The translations under genes were made by a program, and so were the position numbers. This document shows positions 16,408 to 27,159 of a stretch of 64,000 nt of DNA, one piece after another. A model generated the notes under the pieces. That model was not told the origin of the DNA. It searched no databases and saw only the letters and a list, made by a program, of their open reading frames with translations. Position 1 is the first letter of the stretch. Every line of letters starts with the position of its first letter. The stretch is from Burkholderiales bacterium (GTDB lineage: Bacteria > Pseudomonadota > Gammaproteobacteria > Burkholderiales > Burkholderiaceae), in assembly GCA_021287185.1 (NCBI GenBank), contig JAJTAZ010000011.1, forward strand, positions 280,259 to 344,258, read 5' to 3'.

Positions 16408-19131
16408 ATGAAAACGCATCCTTACGCCAGTATCATTCGCTCATTTAGTTATTCAACGGATTCTCAATCTGAGCCACAACACGCCGAGTTTTTCAGTTTA
16501 CCCACCCTACAGGAATTCGGCTTTCCCAACCTCCACCGCCTACCTGTATCGATTCGCATCATGCTCGAATCGGTCGTACGCCATTGCGATGGTGATTTGA
16601 TTCGCCCCGAGCATGTGGCGCAATTGGCCAATTGGCAGGCCAACGCGCCACGCACAGAGGAAATTCCCTTTGTGGTCGCACGCGTGGTGTTGCAGGATTT
16701 TACTGGTGTACCTTTGTTGACCGATTTGGCTGCCATGCGCACCACCGCTGCGACCATGGGCTTTGACCCAAAACAGATTGAGCCGCTCGTGCCCGTCGAT
16801 TTGGTAATCGACCATTCGGTGATGGTCGATTATCAGGGTTCTGAGCAAGCACTGAACCTCAATATGGACAAAGAGTTTGAGCGCAATACCGAACGCTATC
16901 AATTTCTCAAATGGGGGATGCAGGCCTTCAAAAAATTCAAAGTCATTCCGCCGGGCATCGGCATCGTGCATCAAGTCAATTTGGAATACCTGTGTCGCGG
17001 TGTGCATCATGTGAATGGCGTGTGCTTTCCAGACACCTTGGTCGGCACAGACTCGCACACCACGATGATCAATGGTTTGGGCGTGGTCGGCTGGGGCGTC
17101 GGTGGTATCGAGGCCGAATCGGCCATGCTTGGGCAACCTGTGTATCTGCTCACACCCGATGTGGTCGGGGTTGAACTCGTGAGTGAGTTGTCAGAAGGTG
17201 TGAGCGCTACTGACTTGGTATTGACCTTGACGCAAATGTTGCGCGCGGCGCATGTGGTCGATAGTTTTGTTGAATTTTTTGGTACAGGCGCGGCGAGTCT
17301 GTCGGTCACAGACCGCGCGACGATTGCCAATATGGCGCCCGAATACGGCGCGACCATGGGCTACTTCCCCATAGATGCCAAAACCGTCGCCTATCTGCGC
17401 AATACAGGGCGCAGTGAGATTGAGGTCAGTGCCTTTGAAACCTATTACCAAGCGCAACACCTATTGGGTATGCCGCAGGTTGGTGAGATTGATTACTCGC
17501 GTACATTGCGTTTGGATTTGAGCACCGTCGTGCCTTCGGTTGCGGGGCCCAAACGTCCGCAAGACCGCATTGCCTTGCCTGATGTCGCTCGACAACTCGA
17601 CTATTTAATGCGGCAGAGCACCGACGAGGGCGGATTTAATCTGTCTGCCACCCAAGTGATTGAACGGCACATCGTTGATTCAGCGCAAGGCACATTCTCT
17701 TTGGGGCATGGCGACGTGGTGCTCGCAGCGATTACCTCGTGCACCAACACCTCCAACCCGAACGTCATGCTCGCCGCAGGTTTGTTGGCGAAAAAAGCGG
17801 TGGAAAAAGGCTTGCGCATCGCGCCGCACATCAAAACCTCATTGGCTCCAGGTTCGCGTGTGGTCGCTGAGTATCTGATGGCGACGGGTTTACAAACCTA
17901 TTTAGACCAACTCGGTTTTCAAGTGGTGGCGTATGGTTGCACCACCTGTATTGGCAATTCGGGCGAACTCGCGCCTGAAATTACCGAATGCATCGTGCAC
18001 AATCAACTCATCACCGCAGCGGTGCTCTCGGGCAATCGCAATTTTGAAGCACGGATTCAGCCGAACATCAAAGCGAATTTTTTGGCTTCGCCGCCTTTGG
18101 TTTTGGCATACGCATTGGCAGGGCGCATGAATATTGATTTGACCACCGAGCCTTTGGGCGTGGATTCTGCGGACGCACCCGTGTTGCTCAAAGACATTTG
18201 GCCATCCAACGATGAGGTTAAAGCCTTGCTCCCCATTGCCTTTAACACCGCCACGTTTCAAAATAAGTACCGCAGTTTTGCGCAAGAATCACCGCTGTGG
18301 AACGCGATTCAAACCCCTGTCGGCGAAGTCTATACATGGCCAGAATCCACCTACATTGCCCAACCACCGTTCTTCAATGACTTCGCCCTGCAACCACGCC
18401 CCATCTCGGGCATCGAAAATGCCAAAGCCTTGCTCATCGTCGGTGATTCGGTGACCACCGACCACATCTCGCCTGCGGGCTCGTTCAAAGCCGATACCCC
18501 AGCAGGCGAGTGGCTAATGGCGCACGGTATAGACCCCAAACAATTTAATAGTTACGGTTCTCGGCGCGGTCATTTTGAAGTCATGGTGCGCGGTACTTTT
18601 GCCAATGTGCGTCTGCGCAATTTAATGCTGCCCGCCGCTGAAGACGGCGCACGCATCGAAGGCGGGTTCACGCTGTATGAAGGGGTGCGAACCTCGATAT
18701 TTGATGCGGCGGCACAATATCGGTCACGCGACATTCCAACCATCGTATTCGCAGGTACAGAATACGGCACGGGTTCGTCACGTGATTGGGCCGCCAAAGG
18801 CTCACAACTGCTGGGCATTCGCGCAGTCATCGCCCGTTCGTTTGAGCGGATTCACCGCGCCAATTTGGTCGGGATGGGGATTTTGCCCTTGCAATTTGTT
18901 GATGACGATTCGGTGACCGCTTTGAATATCGGAGCCAGCGACACCTTCGACATTCTTGGTGTAAGTGATGCCATTGTTCCGCAGCAGATGTTCACATTAC
19001 GCATCCGCCGCGCCGACGGCTCAAGCACTCAAACCGAGGTGCGTTGTCGCATCGACACGCCGATTGAGGTGGATTATTATCGACACGGCGGGATTTTACC
19101 GTTTGTATTGCGTCAAATTTTGACCCAATAG
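16408..19131 (+). CDS. acnA: Aconitate hydratase A
   Basis: Aconitase isomerises citrate to isocitrate in the TCA cycle, in the cytoplasm, using a [4Fe-4S] cluster. The 907-residue protein is AcnA type: [33 protein letters not shown], the cluster cysteines in TSCTNTSNP and [11 protein letters not shown], and a C-terminal swivel domain with [27 protein letters not shown] and [19 protein letters not shown] 16408 follows GGGAGTACC. fumC starts 11 bases later, so the two TCA enzymes form an operon. Confidence 0.96.
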   Translation: MKTHPYASIIRSFSYSTDSQSEPQHAEFFSLPTLQEFGFPNLHRLPVSIRIMLESVVRHCDGDLIRPEHVAQLANWQANAPRTEEIPFVVARVVLQDFTGVPLLTDLAAMRTTAATMGFDPKQIEPLVPVDLVIDHSVMVDYQGSEQALNLNMDKEFERNTERYQFLKWGMQAFKKFKVIPPGIGIVHQVNLEYLCRGVHHVNGVCFPDTLVGTDSHTTMINGLGVVGWGVGGIEAESAMLGQPVYLLTPDVVGVELVSELSEGVSATDLVLTLTQMLRAAHVVDSFVEFFGTGAASLSVTDRATIANMAPEYGATMGYFPIDAKTVAYLRNTGRSEIEVSAFETYYQAQHLLGMPQVGEIDYSRTLRLDLSTVVPSVAGPKRPQDRIALPDVARQLDYLMRQSTDEGGFNLSATQVIERHIVDSAQGTFSLGHGDVVLAAITSCTNTSNPNVMLAAGLLAKKAVEKGLRIAPHIKTSLAPGSRVVAEYLMATGLQTYLDQLGFQVVAYGCTTCIGNSGELAPEITECIVHNQLITAAVLSGNRNFEARIQPNIKANFLASPPLVLAYALAGRMNIDLTTEPLGVDSADAPVLLKDIWPSNDEVKALLPIAFNTATFQNKYRSFAQESPLWNAIQTPVGEVYTWPESTYIAQPPFFNDFALQPRPISGIENAKALLIVGDSVTTDHISPAGSFKADTPAGEWLMAHGIDPKQFNSYGSRRGHFEVMVRGTFANVRLRNLMLPAAEDGARIEGGFTLYEGVRTSIFDAAAQYRSRDIPTIVFAGTEYGTGSSRDWAAKGSQLLGIRAVIARSFERIHRANLVGMGILPLQFVDDDSVTALNIGASDTFDILGVSDAIVPQQMFTLRIRRADGSSTQTEVRCRIDTPIEVDYYRHGGILPFVLRQILTQ

Positions 19132-19142
19132 AGGGAGTTCGT

Positions 19143-20534
19143 ATGAACAATACACGCATCGAATCAGACAGTATGGGTCAAGTGCGGGTTGCCCATGACA
19201 AATTGTGGGGGGCGCAAACCCAACGTTCGCTGGAGCATTTTCAAATCGGACGTGAGCAATTTGTTTGGTCGGCATCTGTGATTCGCGCCTTGGGTTGGGT
19301 GAAAAAAGCCGCCGCGCTGTCCAATCAAACCTTGGGGCAAATTCCAGCCGAGATTGCCGATGCAATCGTGACCGCGTGTGACGAGGTCATTGCGGATCAA
19401 CTCGACGCGCATTTTCCCTTGGTGATTTTTCAAACAGGTTCAGGCACACAAACCAATATGAATGCCAATGAAGTCATCGCCAACCGCGCCATTCAATTGC
19501 TCGGCGGCGCGCTTGGCAGTAAAAATCCCGTGCATCCGAATGACCATGTCAATTGTTCTCAGTCGTCCAACGATGTGTTTCCCACCGTGATGCACGTGGC
19601 GATTGCGCATGAGTTGTTCACAGAATTTTTACCCAAAATCGCGGCACTGCGCCAGACGTTTTCTGAGCAATCCGCGCAATTCATGCACATCGTCAAAACA
19701 GGACGCACGCATTTGCAGGACGCAGCACCGCTGACATTGGGACAAGAGTTTTCCGCATGGGTCGCGCAATTGGATGGTGCGATGGATGGTTTGCGCGGCA
19801 GTGCGCAGAGCTTGTACCCCTTGGCAATTGGCGGCACTGCGGTTGGTACGGGTTTGAATGCACCTGCGCAATTTGGCGCATTGTGCGCGCAGCACCTCGC
19901 ACAGATGACGGGACAACCGTTTACCAGTGCGCCGAATAAATTTGTCGCGTTGTCTGCGCACGACAATTTGGCAAGCCTCTCAGCGCAGGTGCGCACGCTG
20001 GCGGGTGCATTGCTCAAAATCGCCAACGACATTCGTTGGCTCGCCAGTGGCCCGCGCTGTGGCATCGGCGAAATTCACATCCCCGACAACGAACCTGGCT
20101 CATCCATCATGCCCGCCAAAGTCAATCCAACCCAGTGCGAAGCATTGAGCATGGTGTGTTTGCATGTGTATGGCAACGATGCGGCGATTGCCTTTGCTGC
20201 CAGTCAGGGCAATTTTCAACTCAACGTTTATAAACCTTTAATCTTGCACCATCTGTTGGAATCCATGCGCTTGCTCGGTGAAGCCATCACCTCATTTAAT
20301 CAACATTGCGCCAGTGGCATCACACCCGATGAGCCACGCATTCAATTTCTACTGGAACAAAACCTCATGCTCGCCACCGCGCTCAATCCGCATATCGGCT
20401 ACGACCAAGCCAGTCAAATTGCCAAAACCGCGCTGACTGAACATCTCAGCCTGCGCGAAGCCGCCATCAAGCATAGCGTGTCGGCAGCGGATTTTGATGC
20501 GTGGGTGCGGGTGGAGGATATGGTGGGACTATAA
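19143..20534 (+). CDS. fumC: Class II fumarate hydratase
   Basis: An iron-free, oxygen-stable fumarase that hydrates fumarate to malate as a homotetramer. The 463-residue protein has the superfamily signature [44 protein letters not shown] and [18 protein letters not shown]. Length is close to E. coli FumC (467). ATG 19143 follows GAGGGAG, right after the acnA stop. This pairs with the malic enzyme at 23.9 kb, which removes malate. Confidence 0.96.
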   Translation: MNNTRIESDSMGQVRVAHDKLWGAQTQRSLEHFQIGREQFVWSASVIRALGWVKKAAALSNQTLGQIPAEIADAIVTACDEVIADQLDAHFPLVIFQTGSGTQTNMNANEVIANRAIQLLGGALGSKNPVHPNDHVNCSQSSNDVFPTVMHVAIAHELFTEFLPKIAALRQTFSEQSAQFMHIVKTGRTHLQDAAPLTLGQEFSAWVAQLDGAMDGLRGSAQSLYPLAIGGTAVGTGLNAPAQFGALCAQHLAQMTGQPFTSAPNKFVALSAHDNLASLSAQVRTLAGALLKIANDIRWLASGPRCGIGEIHIPDNEPGSSIMPAKVNPTQCEALSMVCLHVYGNDAAIAFAASQGNFQLNVYKPLILHHLLESMRLLGEAITSFNQHCASGITPDEPRIQFLLEQNLMLATALNPHIGYDQASQIAKTALTEHLSLREAAIKHSVSAADFDAWVRVEDMVGL

Positions 20535-20583
20535 GTTGACGCGATGAGATTACGAGATGAACGCAGAAAATAAACGCAGAAAA

Positions 20584-20640
20584 AACGCCATCATTGCGAA
20601 CGATGCTTCGCGAGGATACTACTCGTAATCACAGCGGAAC
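20584..20640. repeat. Partial copy of the REP-like repeat
   Basis: Between fumC and ribE the sequence CATCATTGCGAACGATGCTTCGCGAGG, followed later by AGCGGAACCAATCAATCC, resembles one half of the repeat at 14980-15073. The match is imperfect and no full palindrome is present. Confidence 0.4.
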
Positions 20641-20643
20641 CAA

Positions 20644-21264
20644 TCAATCCGCCGAGTTCATCAACTGCGCCACATAACGCGCCAATAAATCAACCTCAAA
20701 ATTGATGGCATCGCCCGCAGACAAATATTGAAACACCGTATGCGCCATGGTGTGTGGAATCAGGTTAATCGTGCCGAACACACGCCCATCCTCGCTCCAA
20801 ACCCGATTGACCGTCAAACTCGTGCCATTTAAAGTCACCGAGCCTTTGTCGGCGAGAAATTTTTTCCAGCGCGAATCAACGCCAAACACCAATTCATAGG
20901 ACTCACCGACTGGCGCGAGCGACTCAATGCACGCGACATCATCCACGTGTCCACTGACCAAATGCCCGCCCAATCGGTCGGACAAGCGCATGGCTTTTTC
21001 TAAATTCACAGGGCCTGCTGTGTCCAAACCAGCGGTTTTATTCAAACTCTCACGCGAGACATCGACGGCAAAAGTGTTTGCATCGGTATCGAGCGAGACC
21101 ACCGTCATGCATGCACCGTTAATCGCAATCGAGTCGCCAAGTGCGACATCCGACATGTCCAGCGCAACGGTCTGCACTTGCAAACGCACGCCTGCATCAA
21201 GGTTATCCGCCAGCGGTGTGACCGCAGTGATTTGCCCAACATCTGCAATGATTCCAGTAAACAT
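20644..21264 (-). CDS. ribE: Riboflavin synthase
   Basis: Riboflavin synthase (alpha subunit type) dismutates two molecules of 6,7-dimethyl-8-ribityllumazine into riboflavin and the pyrimidine precursor. The 206-residue protein has the typical start MFTGIIADVGQI and two lumazine-binding repeats; the repeats carry ALGDSIAINGACMTV and DKGSVTLNGTSLTVNRV, and SRESLNKT is also present. ATG 21264 has GGGA seven bases upstream; a TTG four codons earlier is not needed. It stands apart from ribBA-ribH and is divergent from the aldo/keto reductase gene. No FMN riboswitch was seen in the 58-base gap. Confidence 0.95.
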   Translation of the reverse strand: MFTGIIADVGQITAVTPLADNLDAGVRLQVQTVALDMSDVALGDSIAINGACMTVVSLDTDANTFAVDVSRESLNKTAGLDTAGPVNLEKAMRLSDRLGGHLVSGHVDDVACIESLAPVGESYELVFGVDSRWKKFLADKGSVTLNGTSLTVNRVWSEDGRVFGTINLIPHTMAHTVFQYLSAGDAINFEVDLLARYVAQLMNSAD

Positions 21265-21322
21265 ATACAATCCCAAAGAGTTTATTTCATTCTGTCATTC
21301 TAACATTTTACCAAGCACCCTC

Positions 21323-22393
21323 ATGAAAACTATTGCCCTCGGTCGCTCTGACCTACACGTCACCCCCATTTGCTTGGGCACCATGACTTTTGGTGAACAG
21401 GTCAACGAACCAGATGCCCATCAAATCCTCGCACACGCTTTGGCGCGCGGCGTGAATTTCCTTGACACCGCTGAAATGTATGCTGTGCCACCCAAAGCCG
21501 AAACCTTCAATGCCACCGAAACCATTATTGGTAATTATTTTGCCGCCAATCAAGGCGCACGCGCGCAATGGGTCGTCGCCACCAAAGTGGCAGGCCCTTC
21601 GCGTGGAATGCCGTGGATACGCGGGGGCAGTGGCGATTTATCGGGCGCGGACATCATCCGCGCCTGTGAGGGCAGTTTACAACGCCTGCAAACCGATGTG
21701 ATAGATCTGTACCAAATCCACTGGCCAACGCGTGCCACGCCGATGTTTGGCGGTTTGTATTTTCAACCACAACAATCCGCATCTGAAATCAGCGACAAAA
21801 TCCACGAGCAACTTGCCGCACTTGGTCAACTCGTGCAAGCAGGCAAAATCAAAGCCGTGGGACTGTCGAATGAAACGCCGTTTGGCGTGCATGAATTCGT
21901 GCGTCTGTCCGAACAACACAACCTGCCACGCGTTGCCACCGTACAAAACGCCTATTCGTTATTGAACCGCGCCGATGAAAACGGCTTGGATGAAATGATG
22001 CACATGCTGGATGTATCGCTACTGGCGTATTCGCCTTTGGCGTTCGGTTTATTGACAGGCAAATACGATGCCGATGGCTTGATCGGTGCGAGTGCGCCCG
22101 ATGAGGCGCGCTTGAAAAAATTTGCTTCGATGCGCAAACAACGTTGGGGACGCGCCGAAGCATTGCAGACCGCGAAACGCTACAACCAACTGGCGCGTGA
22201 GCATGGTTTAAGCCCAACGCAACTCGCGCTGGCATTTTGTTATCAAAAATGGCAAGTCGCCAGCACGATTATCGGCGTGACTTCCATCGCACAATTGGAC
22301 GAGTGCATGGATGCGTATGATGTGACGCTTTCCGATGAAATTTTAAAAGCCATTGATGCAATTCGCTGGCAGTATCGTGACCCTGCTCAATAA
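21323..22393 (+). CDS. Aldo/keto reductase, Tas-like
   Basis: A 356-residue NADPH-dependent aldo/keto reductase resembling E. coli Tas. It begins MKTIALGRSDLHVTPICLGTM, then FGEQVNEPDAHQILAHALARGVNFLDTAEMYAVPP with the catalytic Asp and Tyr, VVATKVAG with the catalytic Lys, and IDLYQIHWPTRATPMFGG. It ends LSDEILKAIDAIRWQYRDPAQ-like, as Tas does. The natural substrate is unknown. The frame extends upstream over ribE, but only ATG 21323 makes sense for the family. It ends at a bidirectional terminator. Confidence 0.9.
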   Translation: MKTIALGRSDLHVTPICLGTMTFGEQVNEPDAHQILAHALARGVNFLDTAEMYAVPPKAETFNATETIIGNYFAANQGARAQWVVATKVAGPSRGMPWIRGGSGDLSGADIIRACEGSLQRLQTDVIDLYQIHWPTRATPMFGGLYFQPQQSASEISDKIHEQLAALGQLVQAGKIKAVGLSNETPFGVHEFVRLSEQHNLPRVATVQNAYSLLNRADENGLDEMMHMLDVSLLAYSPLAFGLLTGKYDADGLIGASAPDEARLKKFASMRKQRWGRAEALQTAKRYNQLAREHGLSPTQLALAFCYQKWQVASTIIGVTSIAQLDECMDAYDVTLSDEILKAIDAIRWQYRDPAQ

Positions 22394-22406
22394 GCAGAAA
22401 CGTCAT

Positions 22407-22440
22407 AAAAAAAACGGTGCACTCAAATGCACCGTTTTTT
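22407..22440. terminator. Bidirectional intrinsic terminator
   Basis: A 9-bp perfect stem (AACGGTGCA/TGCACCGTT, loop CTCAAA) with A8 on the left and T6 on the right, between the convergent aldo/keto reductase and ubiM genes. Confidence 0.92.
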
Positions 22441-22477
22441 ATGAACCCAGTCATTGCTTTTAGGTTGGGGGAAACCA

Positions 22478-23668
22478 TCAACCCGTCAATTGATGACTGA
22501 TTAATTTTTTCACAGGTGACAGCATGTTCGAAGCACGGATAATTGCGGTACGCAATAACTTTGCAGGCGGCGTTTCGTTGGTGAACAATTTGACCACAAA
22601 ATTGGTGCCATGATAAATCGGACGGGTTTTCAATTGATGTTTGCGATCGTACTGTTGAAGCAATGTCGGTGCCCCAATATCACGGTTTTGACGCACGGCT
22701 GATTTAATCAAATCGCTCAAAATCATCGTGCTATTCAAACCGAGGTTAAAGCCATGAGCGGTCACAGGATGCATCCCGACCGCCGCATCACCAACCAAAG
22801 CAAAGCGCGTGCTGTAAAAACGCCGCGCGTGCGTGCCGACCAGCGGGTAGCGATACTGCTGGCTCACCACTTTCACATCACCCAACTGTCCACTCACGCG
22901 CTGCGCGATGTCTTGCGCCTGCGCCACATCGTCTAAATCTTCTACCGTGTGCGCCAACTGCGTATCAATCGTAATCACCGCACTGGATAAATGCTCTGTC
23001 AGTGGCAAAATCGCCAAAGTACGCCCGTAGTGGAAGCATTCAAACGCGGTGTTGTCGTTGCTCGCTGTGTGTTCTATGCGAAAGGTAATCACCGTGCGGC
23101 CAAAATCGTGCATGTCCACGGGGATGCCCATTTGTTGGCGCGTGGTCGAGAAACGCGAGTCCGCCGCCACGACCAAACGCGCGGTAAGTTTTTGTCCATC
23201 GGCAAGGGTCACGCCTGCATCCTCAGGTTTGCCATAGACCGACTGCACTTTTTGCTCGGTGAACCATGTGATGTTCGGCTGATGCTCAACCTGCGAATAA
23301 ATCGACTGGCGAATGTGGTGGTTGGAAATCAGATAACCCAAGGTATCGGTCGGTTTGCCACGTGCCTTTTCGGGCGTTTCGAAATGCAACTCAAACGGCG
23401 ATGTACCGTCCACCACTTTGGCTGAGCGCAATTTAAATATCTCGCCCTCTGGTACCGCATCCCACGCCCCCATTGCTTGCAATAACTCTTTCGATTGGTG
23501 TGTCAAGGCGATTTCGCGTCCATCGGCAGGTGGATTTTTGAGTACGCTGGCAGGCGCAGGATCAACCACCGCAATGCGCAACGACGTATCCGCCAACAAG
23601 CGCGCAAGACTCAAGCCCGCAGGGCCCGCGCCAATGATAATGACATCAAATGATTGGGTATTTGACAT
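22478..23668 (-). CDS. ubiM: UbiH/UbiF/COQ6 family FAD hydroxylase, probably UbiM
   Basis: A 396-residue flavin monooxygenase of the ubiquinone-ring hydroxylase family. The N-terminus has the FAD dinucleotide motif IIGAGPAGLSLARLL (11-25). The second FAD motif reads ALVGDAAVGMHPVTAHGFNLGL, which differs from the usual GDAAH-x-I-x-PLAGQG-x-NLG of UbiH and UbiF and resembles UbiM, a hydroxylase found in some alpha-, beta- and gammaproteobacteria. UbiM enzymes hydroxylate one or more ring positions. No other ubi gene is nearby. Family membership is secure; the UbiM subtype is likely. Confidence 0.82.
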   Translation of the reverse strand: MSNTQSFDVIIIGAGPAGLSLARLLADTSLRIAVVDPAPASVLKNPPADGREIALTHQSKELLQAMGAWDAVPEGEIFKLRSAKVVDGTSPFELHFETPEKARGKPTDTLGYLISNHHIRQSIYSQVEHQPNITWFTEQKVQSVYGKPEDAGVTLADGQKLTARLVVAADSRFSTTRQQMGIPVDMHDFGRTVITFRIEHTASNDNTAFECFHYGRTLAILPLTEHLSSAVITIDTQLAHTVEDLDDVAQAQDIAQRVSGQLGDVKVVSQQYRYPLVGTHARRFYSTRFALVGDAAVGMHPVTAHGFNLGLNSTMILSDLIKSAVRQNRDIGAPTLLQQYDRKHQLKTRPIYHGTNFVVKLFTNETPPAKLLRTAIIRASNMLSPVKKLISHQLTG

Positions 23669-23835
23669 GGTGCCGACACCTTTTTAGACGTTACAGAAAA
23701 GACCGTTATGGTTGGTCGGTATTGTAGGCTGATTGGACACAATTGGCAATCGCATCCACGCCATTAGAATAATCCCTAAAAAATTTGTGGATTTAAGAGA
23801 TATTCATTAATTTATTGAATTTTTAGCATTAAAAA

Positions 23836-23864
23836 TTGGCAAGTACCAAGCCTAAGGGTACAAT
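23836..23864 (+). promoter_or_regulatory. Probable maeA promoter
   Basis: TTGGCA (23836-23841), a 17-base spacer and TACAAT (23859-23864) lie 20 bases before the maeA ATG. Hexamers and spacing are close to the sigma-70 consensus. Confidence 0.65.
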
Positions 23865-23884
23865 GTGAATTTTTGGAGTTCGCA

Positions 23885-25558
23885 ATGCCAGAGGTTATTC
23901 GCGTTAAATCACAGGGACGACAATTATTAAAAGACCCGTTTTTAAACAAAGGTACCGCATTCACCGCTGAAGAGCGGCGTGCGTTTGGCATTGAAGGACG
24001 CTTGCCGCCACGCATCGAAACCCTCGAAGAGCAAATCGTCCGCATGTACGAGCAGTACTCAGCATGTAAAACCAATTTAGAAAAATATGTATTTTTGCGC
24101 GAGGTGCAAGACTACAATCGTATTCAGTACTATGCCCTCGTCAAACGTTATTTAGAAGAGATGCTGCCGATTGTTTATACCCCGACCGTGGGCGAAGCAA
24201 TTCAAGAGTTCTCACACATTTACCGCGAACCCCGTGGCTTGGTGGTCACCGAATCCAATTACCGCGATTTGGATACGATTTTATCTTCATACGCCGGCAC
24301 GACCAAACTGGCAGTGGTGACCGATGCGGAAGGTATTTTGGGCATTGGTGACCAAGGTTTCGGTGGCATCGCTATTTGTATGGGCAAACTGACCCTGTAT
24401 TCTTTGGCGGCAGGCATCCGTCCGATTGAGACTTTGCCCGTACTGCTGGACTTTGGTACCAACAATAAAAAACTCCTCGAAGACCCATTTTACCTAGGCG
24501 TGCGTCAACCCCGCACGCGCGGCGCGAAGTATTTTGAAATGATTGATGCCTTTGTCAGCGCGTTTAAAAAACGCTTCCCAGAAGCCATGTTGCAATGGGA
24601 AGACTTTAGTAAATCCACTGCGTTTGATGTGCTCGAGCGTTACCGTGACAGCATTCCGAGTTTCAACGATGACATTCAAGGTACAGGCGCAATGGCACTG
24701 GGTGGTCTGATCGCGGCCACCGAACAGGGCAAAACATTGACTGAGCAAGTGTTCCTCGTCAGCGGCGCGGGCGCGGGTGGGATTGGCGTGGCATCACAGA
24801 TTATGTATGGCTTGATGCACATGGGTTTAACGCAAGAACAGGCCAAAGAGCGCATTTATGTGCTCGACTCGCGTGGTTTGATTTTAAGCGACCGCGAAGG
24901 TTTAGAACCCTACAAAAAGATTTTCGCACACGAGCGTGAAAAATTGGTTGGCTGGAGTTACGCCAGCGAAAATCCAAACATGATGGACGTGGTACGCAAC
25001 GCCAAAGTCACTGCATTGATGGGGCTGTCGGGTCAAGGTGGCTCGTTCAACCAGCGCATCATTGAAGCGGTGATGGAAAATACCCCTCGCCCCATCATTT
25101 TTGCTTTATCCAACCCCACTGATTTGACTGAGATTTTGCCGAAAGACGCGATTTGCTGGAGCGATGCCCACGCCATCGTCGCCACAGGCAGTCCATTTGA
25201 TGCTGTGGAGTGGAAAGGCAAAACCTATCACATTGGCCAAGGCAACAACACTTTCGTCTTCCCTGGTATTGGTTGGGGGGTGATTGCCGCAGGCGCGAGC
25301 AGCATCAATCAAGAGATGATGACCGCTGCGGCAATTGCACTGTCCACACAGGTCACACCAGAACGTTTAGAACAAGGTGCAGTATTCCCACCCATCAGTG
25401 ATTTAGAAAAGGTGACCGATGTGGTCGCGCGTGCGGTCGCCGAAGCGGCATTCAGTTCGGGTGTGGCAACACATACCCGCGAGGTCATGGACACGCAATT
25501 GGCCAAGCGCAATTGGGAACCTGTGTATCCAATTTTTGTACCCGATACCGACGAATAA
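23885..25558 (+). CDS. maeA: NAD-dependent malic enzyme
   Basis: This cytoplasmic enzyme oxidatively decarboxylates malate to pyruvate and CO2. The 557-residue protein has the long malic-enzyme form related to E. coli MaeA (565 residues): YTPTVGEAIQEFSHIYREP, the catalytic and metal region FGTNNKKLLEDPFYLGVR, FNDDIQGTGAMALGGL and the NAD fold VSGAGAGGIGVASQIM. ATG 23885 starts MPEVIRV; a TTG four codons upstream is also open. It lacks the C-terminal phosphotransacetylase domain of MaeB. It is a single gene with its own promoter, ending before a convergent terminator. Confidence 0.94.
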   Translation: MPEVIRVKSQGRQLLKDPFLNKGTAFTAEERRAFGIEGRLPPRIETLEEQIVRMYEQYSACKTNLEKYVFLREVQDYNRIQYYALVKRYLEEMLPIVYTPTVGEAIQEFSHIYREPRGLVVTESNYRDLDTILSSYAGTTKLAVVTDAEGILGIGDQGFGGIAICMGKLTLYSLAAGIRPIETLPVLLDFGTNNKKLLEDPFYLGVRQPRTRGAKYFEMIDAFVSAFKKRFPEAMLQWEDFSKSTAFDVLERYRDSIPSFNDDIQGTGAMALGGLIAATEQGKTLTEQVFLVSGAGAGGIGVASQIMYGLMHMGLTQEQAKERIYVLDSRGLILSDREGLEPYKKIFAHEREKLVGWSYASENPNMMDVVRNAKVTALMGLSGQGGSFNQRIIEAVMENTPRPIIFALSNPTDLTEILPKDAICWSDAHAIVATGSPFDAVEWKGKTYHIGQGNNTFVFPGIGWGVIAAGASSINQEMMTAAAIALSTQVTPERLEQGAVFPPISDLEKVTDVVARAVAEAAFSSGVATHTREVMDTQLAKRNWEPVYPIFVPDTDE

Positions 25559-25592
25559 ATACTTTGTGACACAACGGAACCCGTATCCAACC

Positions 25593-25646
25593 GCCCGCGC
25601 TTTAATTGAAGTTTTTTAATTCGATAAGCGCGGGCGAGTTGTTTTT
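25593..25646. terminator. Bidirectional terminator between maeA and the GNAT gene
   Basis: A 10-bp GC-rich perfect stem (GCCCGCGCTT/AAGCGCGGGC) with a 23-base loop; outer CAAC/GTTG bases can add to it. T5 follows on the plus strand (25642-25646). It lies between two convergent genes. Confidence 0.8.
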
Positions 25647-25654
25647 AAAACGAG

Positions 25655-26107
25655 TCACAAGGCATGTACGTACTGAATAAAACCTTCGTTGACCGCCAGT
25701 TGATTATACAGCGACTGTCCCGTCACATTGGATTCATGTGTCAACCAATGCACTTTGACGCAACCTTTGCTTTTAGCAAAAGCATACACCGCTTCAATCA
25801 GTGCACGACCAACTCCTTGTCTGCGTGCTTCTGGAACGGTAAATAGGTCATTCAGATAACAGCGCGGTGCAATCGACCAAGTGGATGCGTGTATGACCGT
25901 CTGCACCAAACCAATCATTTTGCCATCAACATCAAACGCGCCCAACGCATCCAGTGGACTGTCGGGATTATGAAAGCTCGCCCAATTGTGCGCTGTGACT
26001 TCATCCGCAACCGTGGACTCATAAAATGCCAAATAGCCATGCCACAGTGAGAGCCATTGCTGATGTTCTTCAGCCGTGTTTTGTAAGGGGCGTATGGTGA
26101 AACTCAT
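25655..26107 (-). CDS. GNAT family N-acetyltransferase
   Basis: A 150-residue acetyltransferase with the acetyl-CoA-binding motif VPEARRQGVGRALI (about 91-104). The surrounding features MIGLVQTVIHAS, YLNDLFT and KVHWLTHESNVTGQSLYNQL are typical of the small GNAT group that acts on amines or amino-acid-like substrates. The substrate is unknown. The gene starts two bases after the upstream dehydrogenase stop, and its AAGGA ribosome-binding site lies inside the end of that gene, so the two form an operon. Confidence 0.87.
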   Translation of the reverse strand: MSFTIRPLQNTAEEHQQWLSLWHGYLAFYESTVADEVTAHNWASFHNPDSPLDALGAFDVDGKMIGLVQTVIHASTWSIAPRCYLNDLFTVPEARRQGVGRALIEAVYAFAKSKGCVKVHWLTHESNVTGQSLYNQLAVNEGFIQYVHAL

Positions 26108-26109
26108 TT

Positions 26110-27063
26110 TTAGTATCCTTTGCTAAAATCAACCACGTGGGACAAAGTCTGTTGTGCATTAAAACGTTGGTAATTGTCCCAGAAAACCTTAAAAATATCT
26201 GTGGGAAAACTCGGTGCAGCCGTGTGCGAGGTCAATATCAAATTGGGCGTGTCCCAAAACACATGCTGTGGCAGCAAAGGCTCGGTCCGATAAACATCCA
26301 GCACTGCGCTTGCTATCTGCTTGTTTTTCAAAGCGCGTACCAAATCATCTTCAACCACTGCTTGCCCACGCCCCACGTTGATAAACATCGCTGAGGGCTT
26401 CATGCTTTCTAAAAAGGCTGTATTGATGATGTTTTGAGTGACAGGCGTATTCGGTAAGGTGTTGACCACATAGTCGGCTTGTGGCAAAAACTCAGGTAAA
26501 TCGCCCATCGTACCGACCACATCGCACTCAAAGATATCACGCTTTGCTTGCACCACCCCCAACACGCGTACGCCAAAATGTCGCATCATCTGTGCCAAGC
26601 CCGCACCGATACTGCCCACACCGAGTACCAGCAATGTTTTACCTCGCAGTGTACCAACATGAGTACCAGTAACATGATTGAACCACAGACGATTTTTTTG
26701 TGCCTCACGATGCGCATACAGTTGTCGCTCGTGCGCCAAAACATGCGCCAGTACATATTCACTGATGAGTGGCGCGAATACACCTCGAATATTGGTCAAA
26801 ATATAGTCTCGGCGTGGGTGCGCCAAAAGTTTTTCGACACCCGCCCAAGTCGATTGCAACCAGCGCAGATTCGGCAACTTATCCAATGCCTCAAGCGCCA
26901 ATGCGGGCTCAGCCAATAACCAACGCACCTGCGCCAACTGCTCTTGGGACATTTGTAACACCTGCGCACCAGTGGATGCATGATGTGCACTGAAATTCGT
27001 TTGCTGCGCACGCGACAAATCCAAATAAATGCGCGCATCTTTGGAAAGAATCAATCCATTCAT
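26110..27063 (-). CDS. D-2-hydroxyacid dehydrogenase
   Basis: A 317-residue NAD(P)-dependent oxidoreductase of the 2-hydroxyacid dehydrogenase family, predicted to reduce a short 2-keto acid such as glyoxylate or hydroxypyruvate. The Rossmann motif GVGSIG is at 148-153. The catalytic triad is present as Arg232 (NVGRGQAVVEDDL), Glu261 (YRTEPL) and His280 (LTSHTAAPS). The N-terminal half is a substrate-binding domain. The closest described relatives are GhrA-type enzymes. It is cotranscribed with the GNAT gene; what links the two is unclear. Confidence 0.88.
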   Translation of the reverse strand: MNGLILSKDARIYLDLSRAQQTNFSAHHASTGAQVLQMSQEQLAQVRWLLAEPALALEALDKLPNLRWLQSTWAGVEKLLAHPRRDYILTNIRGVFAPLISEYVLAHVLAHERQLYAHREAQKNRLWFNHVTGTHVGTLRGKTLLVLGVGSIGAGLAQMMRHFGVRVLGVVQAKRDIFECDVVGTMGDLPEFLPQADYVVNTLPNTPVTQNIINTAFLESMKPSAMFINVGRGQAVVEDDLVRALKNKQIASAVLDVYRTEPLLPQHVFWDTPNLILTSHTAAPSFPTDIFKVFWDNYQRFNAQQTLSHVVDFSKGY

Positions 27064-27159
27064 CTTTATTCAATTTATTCTCAATTAATTAACCCATACA
27101 ACCGTAACCACAGTAGCACAAACACGACAATACAACACCTTTTAAACCACAAAAAATAC

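Noticed and set aside
20927..21322. N-terminal extension of the aldo/keto reductase
   Set aside because: It is antisense to ribE. The family starts at MKTIALGRSDL, ATG 21323.
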